From contig CABQCN010000030.1 of assembly GCA_902462635.1 (NCBI GenBank), positions 1-8,943 of the forward strand: a stretch of DNA of 8,943 nt. The letters are read 5' to 3'. This document shows, one piece after another, positions 5,963 to 8,943 of this stretch. This DNA is from an uncultured Oscillospiraceae bacterium (GTDB taxonomy: Bacteria; Bacillota; Clostridia; UBA1212; UBA1255). The translations under genes and the position numbers were made by a program. The notes under the pieces are model-generated. The model worked only from the letters and a program-made list of their open reading frames with translations, had not been told where the DNA came from and did no database searches. Position 1 is the first letter of the stretch, and each line of letters opens with the position of its first letter.

Positions 5963-6373
5963 TCAGTTAACAATTGCAATTTTTACCGCCGAAACTCGAA
6001 GTTCCCTCCCGGTTATCTTTTCAAATAACGACGGATTCGTATCGACAGCAGAAATCGTGACTCTGTCGCCGCGGTTTAAAGGAACATCCTTGATCTGTTC
6101 CTGTCCGTAGTAAAACGCTGACGTATCTTCCCCCAAATTTTTTTCCAAAAGGAAGCTCAGGTCATACTCCCCATAACCGGAGAGCGCGCTTTCAATATAG
6201 GCAAATACCTCGGCCGATAAGATGCCTTTTGTGCTGACCGTTTCCGCGGCGTCATAACAAATATCATTGACACGTTCCCGGATCCCCATATATAAGAAAA
6301 AAGAGATGCTGATCAGTAAAATATAAAAAAAAGTAAATATAGATAATACATATGCGATAAATTTTCCGGTCAT
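5963..6373 (-). CDS. Small membrane-anchored protein of the Tad-like operon (136 aa, TadE/minor-pilin-like layout)
   Basis: One strong N-terminal helix (about residues 6-30, IAYVLSIFTFFYILLISISF) is followed by a helical stretch (RERVNDICYDAAETVSTKG) and a small domain ending in beta-strand-like repeats (DRVTISAVD, RELRVSAVKIAIVN). The layout resembles TadE-like or DUF4320-type minor pilus proteins of Gram-positive Tad systems, but I see no decisive motif. The start is ATG 6373, with GGAGG 8 bases upstream. A longer in-frame TTG start at 6394 is rejected because it would include that ribosome site in the coding region and lacks its own. It is separated from the pilin candidate by a 12-bp hairpin, so it may be expressed at a lower level. 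Confidence 0.8.
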   Translation of the reverse strand: MTGKFIAYVLSIFTFFYILLISISFFLYMGIRERVNDICYDAAETVSTKGILSAEVFAYIESALSGYGEYDLSFLLEKNLGEDTSAFYYGQEQIKDVPLNRGDRVTISAVDTNPSLFEKITGRELRVSAVKIAIVN

Positions 6374-6398
6374 CTGATACTCCTCCGATTTCAATAAA

Positions 6399-6429
6399 TT
6401 TAATGAGATGCATGATACATCTCATTAAA
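6399..6429 (-). repeat. 12-bp perfect hairpin after the pilin gene
   Basis: TTTAATGAGATG and CATCTCATTAAA pair perfectly around a 7-base loop, starting 5 bases after the pilin stop codon. The sequence after it on the minus strand (TTTATTG) is only weakly T-rich, so it is at best a leaky terminator. It may instead protect the 3' end of a pilin transcript or mark a processing site. The next ribosome site begins about 12 bases beyond it. Confidence 0.65.
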
Positions 6430-6434
6430 CATTT

Positions 6435-6803
6435 TTACGCTGCTTTTGCGAAGGATTGATCTTTCAGCGTAAAAGAGATCACTGAAATTTTACCGTATTC
6501 GTCATAGGTTTTACTCATTGAAAACAAAGTATTGTCGTTATAATCCGTCAGATCGCTTGTTTTGCTGATCTGCTCCCCATCCACGGTTACGGTATATCCG
6601 CCTGACGAACTCTTATTGATATAATTTTTAACTGTACTCAGCGGCACCACGGTGCTGTCTTTCAGCATCGTATCGAGCCGGCTTTCTTCTTCGGTAACAA
6701 CGTCCGCGGTATCCCGAAATCCGCCCATTTGTCCGATGATGGCATAACTGATCAGCCCCATGGTCAATACGATAATTACGATCGTAGCAATTACTTTTTC
6801 CAT
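6435..6803 (-). CDS. Pilin candidate of the Tad-like system
   Basis: A 122-residue protein with N-terminus MEKVIATIVIIVLTMGLISY: one hydrophobic helix (about 3-24) starting almost at residue 1, then a polar helix with charged residues (EEESRLDTMLKD) and a Thr/Ser-rich beta-type domain with Lys, Asp and Gly turns. This is the layout of a mature pilin or pseudopilin but lacks the basic leader and Gly-Glu cleavage site of class III prepilins. Its place after the TadB- and TadC-like genes supports a pilin or major structural role. A strong GGGGG site stands 5 bases before the ATG. An extended -10 element just upstream and a hairpin just downstream mark it as a separately controlled unit in the operon. 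Pilin identity is inference, since no family-defining motif is visible. Confidence 0.75.
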   Translation of the reverse strand: MEKVIATIVIIVLTMGLISYAIIGQMGGFRDTADVVTEEESRLDTMLKDSTVVPLSTVKNYINKSSSGGYTVTVDGEQISKTSDLTDYNDNTLFSMSKTYDEYGKISVISFTLKDQSFAKAA

Positions 6804-6828
6804 AAAATCCCCCTATTTTAAATATTTT

Positions 6829-6837
6829 ATTATAACA
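6829..6837 (-). promoter_or_regulatory. Possible internal extended -10 promoter for the pilin gene
   Basis: On the minus strand TGTTATAAT (TGN plus perfect TATAAT) overlaps the stop codon of the preceding gene, 26 bases before the pilin ATG. No convincing -35 is present. Transcripts would begin near 6822, with a leader of about 18 bases carrying the GGGGG site. Confidence 0.5.
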
Positions 6838-7255
6838 GCGCGCTTTCCTCATTTACCTCGTCTGCCGTATCCCGATATAAAAAATGCATTCTAATTTGAT
6901 TTTCTTCTTTTTTTAAATCGATAAGCTCAAACATCATGTCGTTTTTAAGGACATGAAACGCATCTTCATATGCATCCTGGCGAAAAAGATACATTTTATC
7001 CGGAAATTCCACCGATATCGCAAAGCGATGTTCGTATGTGAAGTATTTGATCAATTCCAAAATATATCTTCCGGAACCGATATCCCCGGCAGCCGGCAAC
7101 CGGCCGATCGTCACCTCCTTTATATTTTCATTTGCATCGATTTTCTCCCCTGCGGAACGCACCAACTCCGCACTGCTCCGGTAGACCGGAATCACGAAAA
7201 TCAACAAGGTCAGAATAACAGCGCCGATTATAATTTCTGTAATAATTTTATCCAA
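6830..7255 (-). CDS. Pseudopilin-like membrane-anchored protein of the Tad-like operon (141 aa)
   Basis: One N-terminal helix (about residues 4-25, IITEIIIGAVILTLLIFVIP) is followed by a polar helix (YRSSAELVRSAGEKIDANE) and an alpha/beta soluble domain. I do not recognise the family. The first residues (DKIITEIIIG) resemble those of the pilin candidate (EKVIATIVII), suggesting related N-termini. No ATG start is available. TTG 7255 is chosen over TTG 7261 because GAGGTGG ends 7 bases upstream, against 1, and because it gives an M-D-K start matching M-E-K of the pilin. It lies 15 bases after the TadC-like gene, so it is in the same transcript. Confidence 0.75.
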   Translation of the reverse strand: MDKIITEIIIGAVILTLLIFVIPVYRSSAELVRSAGEKIDANENIKEVTIGRLPAAGDIGSGRYILELIKYFTYEHRFAISVEFPDKMYLFRQDAYEDAFHVLKNDMMFELIDLKKEENQIRMHFLYRDTADEVNEESALL

Positions 7256-7270
7256 AATCAATCCACCTCG

Positions 7271-7936
7271 TCAAAATAATTGAAAGTTCATTGCATTCAG
7301 CCACGGCTGGAGCATATATAACAACAATATCGCCATAGCGATAAATAATCCTGTAACACCGATGATATGGATATAATTCACACGCTTTTTGATAAAACGA
7401 GCATAGGCCCGTCTTTCCTGTGCAAAATCAGCTTCTATGTTACGAATCGCCAAATCGAAGTCATATAAAAATCCGATACTCAATTTCTCATAAAATAATT
7501 TTGAATCGATATCCTCTGTTTTAAATAACAATTCGCTGAAGAATTCTTCTTTATCGATATTATTTTTTCTAAGCACATCCATAATATTTTCAAGGTCCTG
7601 CCTGTAATAAAAAGACCGTTCATACATTGCATTGACAACCTGCATATAATCGACGGGTTTTATGCTGCCGCTCATAACAAAAATTTTTTTTAGGAATCGC
7701 AGTTCCTGACGCTTTTTTTGAACTCTGCCGTTTTTGTTCATTGCTTTTATCCCTTCGGGAATATAAAAAGCAATGCACGCCGCTATGATAACGACAATAA
7801 TTTTAATAAATACGTCTTCCGGAACGGAAATTCCAATCAGTACATCCGTAAGAACAATTGCCAGCCCAATCAGAAAGGTGGCGACCAAAAAAAATATTTT
7901 TACAAAAAAATTTTTTTTACGATTCAGAGGATCCAT
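7271..7936 (-). CDS. TadC-like inner-membrane platform protein (type II secretion F fold)
   Basis: A 221-residue membrane protein with helices at about 11-30, 42-59 and 191-211. Between them is a cytoplasmic, helix-rich region (about 75-188) shaped like a type II secretion F domain. In Tad systems TadB and TadC form the membrane platform that couples the ATPase to pilin movement. The arrangement of two helices, a cytoplasmic domain and a terminal helix matches the C-terminal part of TadB, supporting the pairing. It is shorter than typical TadC (around 280-300 residues, from memory) and is diverged. The ATG has AAGGA 9 bases upstream and follows the TadB-like stop by 6 bases, so translation is probably coupled. 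The first 20 codons contain runs of 8 A, 7 T and 8 T on the coding strand, which invite slippage. Confidence 0.7.
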   Translation of the reverse strand: MDPLNRKKNFFVKIFFLVATFLIGLAIVLTDVLIGISVPEDVFIKIIVVIIAACIAFYIPEGIKAMNKNGRVQKKRQELRFLKKIFVMSGSIKPVDYMQVVNAMYERSFYYRQDLENIMDVLRKNNIDKEEFFSELLFKTEDIDSKLFYEKLSIGFLYDFDLAIRNIEADFAQERRAYARFIKKRVNYIHIIGVTGLFIAMAILLLYMLQPWLNAMNFQLF

Positions 7937-7942
7937 TTGACA

Positions 7943-8902
7943 TCATCCTTTTTTCTTTAAGTAAAATAAAACAATAATCAGGAAAAGCAGAAAGCCGATA
8001 TATCCGGCGGCGAAAAGCATCCCTCCGCGCGTTTCATAATATTGCATATCCCCGCCTGAAAGAATGGAGCCGTTATAGAGCCGCACAGCCGGTAAAGCCG
8101 CCATAAATAATAAAGACATAATAATATAACTTATCGCCGCACCCCGCAGATCCTGTTGGTTTTCCAAATCTTCCAGTACATTTTTAACCATAGCGTCGAA
8201 CTGTGCCTGAATCGCTTCCGTACCGCCGTTATAATGCGCAAGCCAAATAAGGTCCAACAGCACCGACATATGCTCGTTGGTATATTTTTTATCGATTTCT
8301 TTGAATGTTTCTCTCGTTTTTTCAAGTTCATTCTGTTTCATTGCGTCATAGATCCGGATCATTTCTGCTTTGATTCCTTTCGGGAGATCCGGAATACTAA
8401 CTTGAATTGCTTTGGAGATACTTCCTTTCGATAAAAAGCGGGATTGCAATATTTTCAGCGCTTCCGGCATCCGTTTCAGATACCGGTTCATAACGGATTC
8501 AGAAAACAGCTGCAGGGCAAAGAGTACTGCAGTATCAATAAAAATAATATAGGCAAACGCAATATACCAATACGGTAAATAAACAAAAAGAACCGCAAGA
8601 GAAAGAACGAACAGTAAGATACTGAATGCAACAATTACCACCGCCCCGATAGATCGGTTCGTCTCAAAGGGAAGCGAATTAAAGATAGAAATCTTATAGG
8701 CGATTTCATTGTTGATTTTTACAAAGGAACGGCTGCGGGCCAAAACACAATAAATCCGTTTCGCATACCGTTCTAGGAACACGGAGGAAGAAAGCCTTCC
8801 GTATCGCCTGCCTCGGTACCATTTCAGGACAGCGCATAGTATGAAAAGACCGCCGCAGAAAAGACCGCCCATTAATAAAAAAGCAAACAATATTTTATCC
8901 AT
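7943..8902 (-). CDS. TadB-like inner-membrane platform protein (type II secretion F domain)
   Basis: A 319-residue membrane protein with helices at about 4-26, 85-108, 111-132, 257-275 and 289-314. A type II secretion F domain lies at about 145-255: MPEALKILQSRFLSKGSISKAIQ, then GIKAEMIRIYDAMK and LIWLAHYNGGTEAIQAQFDAM. The LPxxL...GxS-type first repeat and the L...NGG...E second repeat are the family's marks. In Tad/Flp systems this protein is part of the platform above the CpaF/TadA ATPase. The ATG at 8902 has GGGAG about 11 bases upstream, a loose spacing. The operon continues beyond the window edge, where the ATPase gene would be expected. Confidence 0.85.
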   Translation of the reverse strand: MDKILFAFLLMGGLFCGGLFILCAVLKWYRGRRYGRLSSSVFLERYAKRIYCVLARSRSFVKINNEIAYKISIFNSLPFETNRSIGAVVIVAFSILLFVLSLAVLFVYLPYWYIAFAYIIFIDTAVLFALQLFSESVMNRYLKRMPEALKILQSRFLSKGSISKAIQVSIPDLPKGIKAEMIRIYDAMKQNELEKTRETFKEIDKKYTNEHMSVLLDLIWLAHYNGGTEAIQAQFDAMVKNVLEDLENQQDLRGAAISYIIMSLLFMAALPAVRLYNGSILSGGDMQYYETRGGMLFAAGYIGFLLFLIIVLFYLKKKG

Positions 8903-8943
8903 ATTTCTGTCTTCTCCCTTTTGTATAAAATAGACTGCGGATT
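8895..8943 (-). CDS. Possible 3' end of an upstream gene overlapping the TadB-like start
   Basis: An open frame enters from the window edge and ends at TAA inside ATGGATAA, overlapping the TadB-like start by 8 bases. Only 15 codons are visible, ending in a basic stretch (FYTKGRRQKYG). The overlap is the kind seen between translationally coupled genes, and the CpaF/TadA ATPase would be the expected neighbour. The piece is too short to identify, and an open frame of this length is common by chance. Confidence 0.3.
   Translation of the reverse strand, partial: IRSLFYTKGRRQKYG

Overview
The window looks like a chromosomal segment of a Gram-positive, probably clostridial (Firmicutes) bacterium. 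The reasons are strong GGAGG-type ribosome binding sites, near-consensus TTGACA/TATAAT promoters, TTG and GTG starts, and the gene content (DUF134 regulator with a NifX/NifB-like protein, hemolysin III family protein, Tad-like pilus genes). There are no tRNA, rRNA, CRISPR or insertion-sequence signatures. Base composition changes along the window: a sample at 961-1020 has 35 G/C of 60, while 7681-7740 has 21 of 60.

Layout. (1) 1-1897, minus strand: an operon DUF134 regulator > NifX/NifB-like metal-cluster protein > CoA-disulfide-reductase-like flavoprotein (cut by the window edge). It is driven by a near-perfect promoter with a palindrome over its -35 box. (2) 2059-3558, minus: a polyprenyl-phosphate sugar-1-phosphate transferase with its own promoter. 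(3) 3568-4428, minus: a HAD-family (NagD-like) phosphatase, divergent from (4) 4551-5258, plus: a hemolysin III/PAQR-like membrane protein. The two share a 122-bp region with back-to-back promoters and a small palindrome. (5) 5220-5414: a dense DnaA-box-like cluster in two helically spaced modules around an AT-rich stretch, between convergent genes. (6) 5420-8902, minus: six tightly packed genes of a small Tad/type IV-like pilus or secretion system. These are a TadB-like and a TadC-like membrane protein, then four small proteins each with one N-terminal membrane helix, one of which is a pilin candidate.

How the parts may work together. The DUF134 operon looks like a self-contained redox or metal-cluster unit with a cysteine-rich regulator. 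The Tad-like operon continues upstream of the window, where the ATPase would be expected. Its pilin gene appears to have its own extended -10 promoter and is followed by a 12-bp perfect hairpin, which would set pilin levels apart from its neighbours. The most unusual element is the DnaA-box cluster: no dnaA gene is beside it, so it could be a DnaA-titration or regulatory site, or an origin-like element. The longest stretch without a gene, 1835-2058, holds the DUF134 promoter and palindrome; I see nothing else convincing in it.
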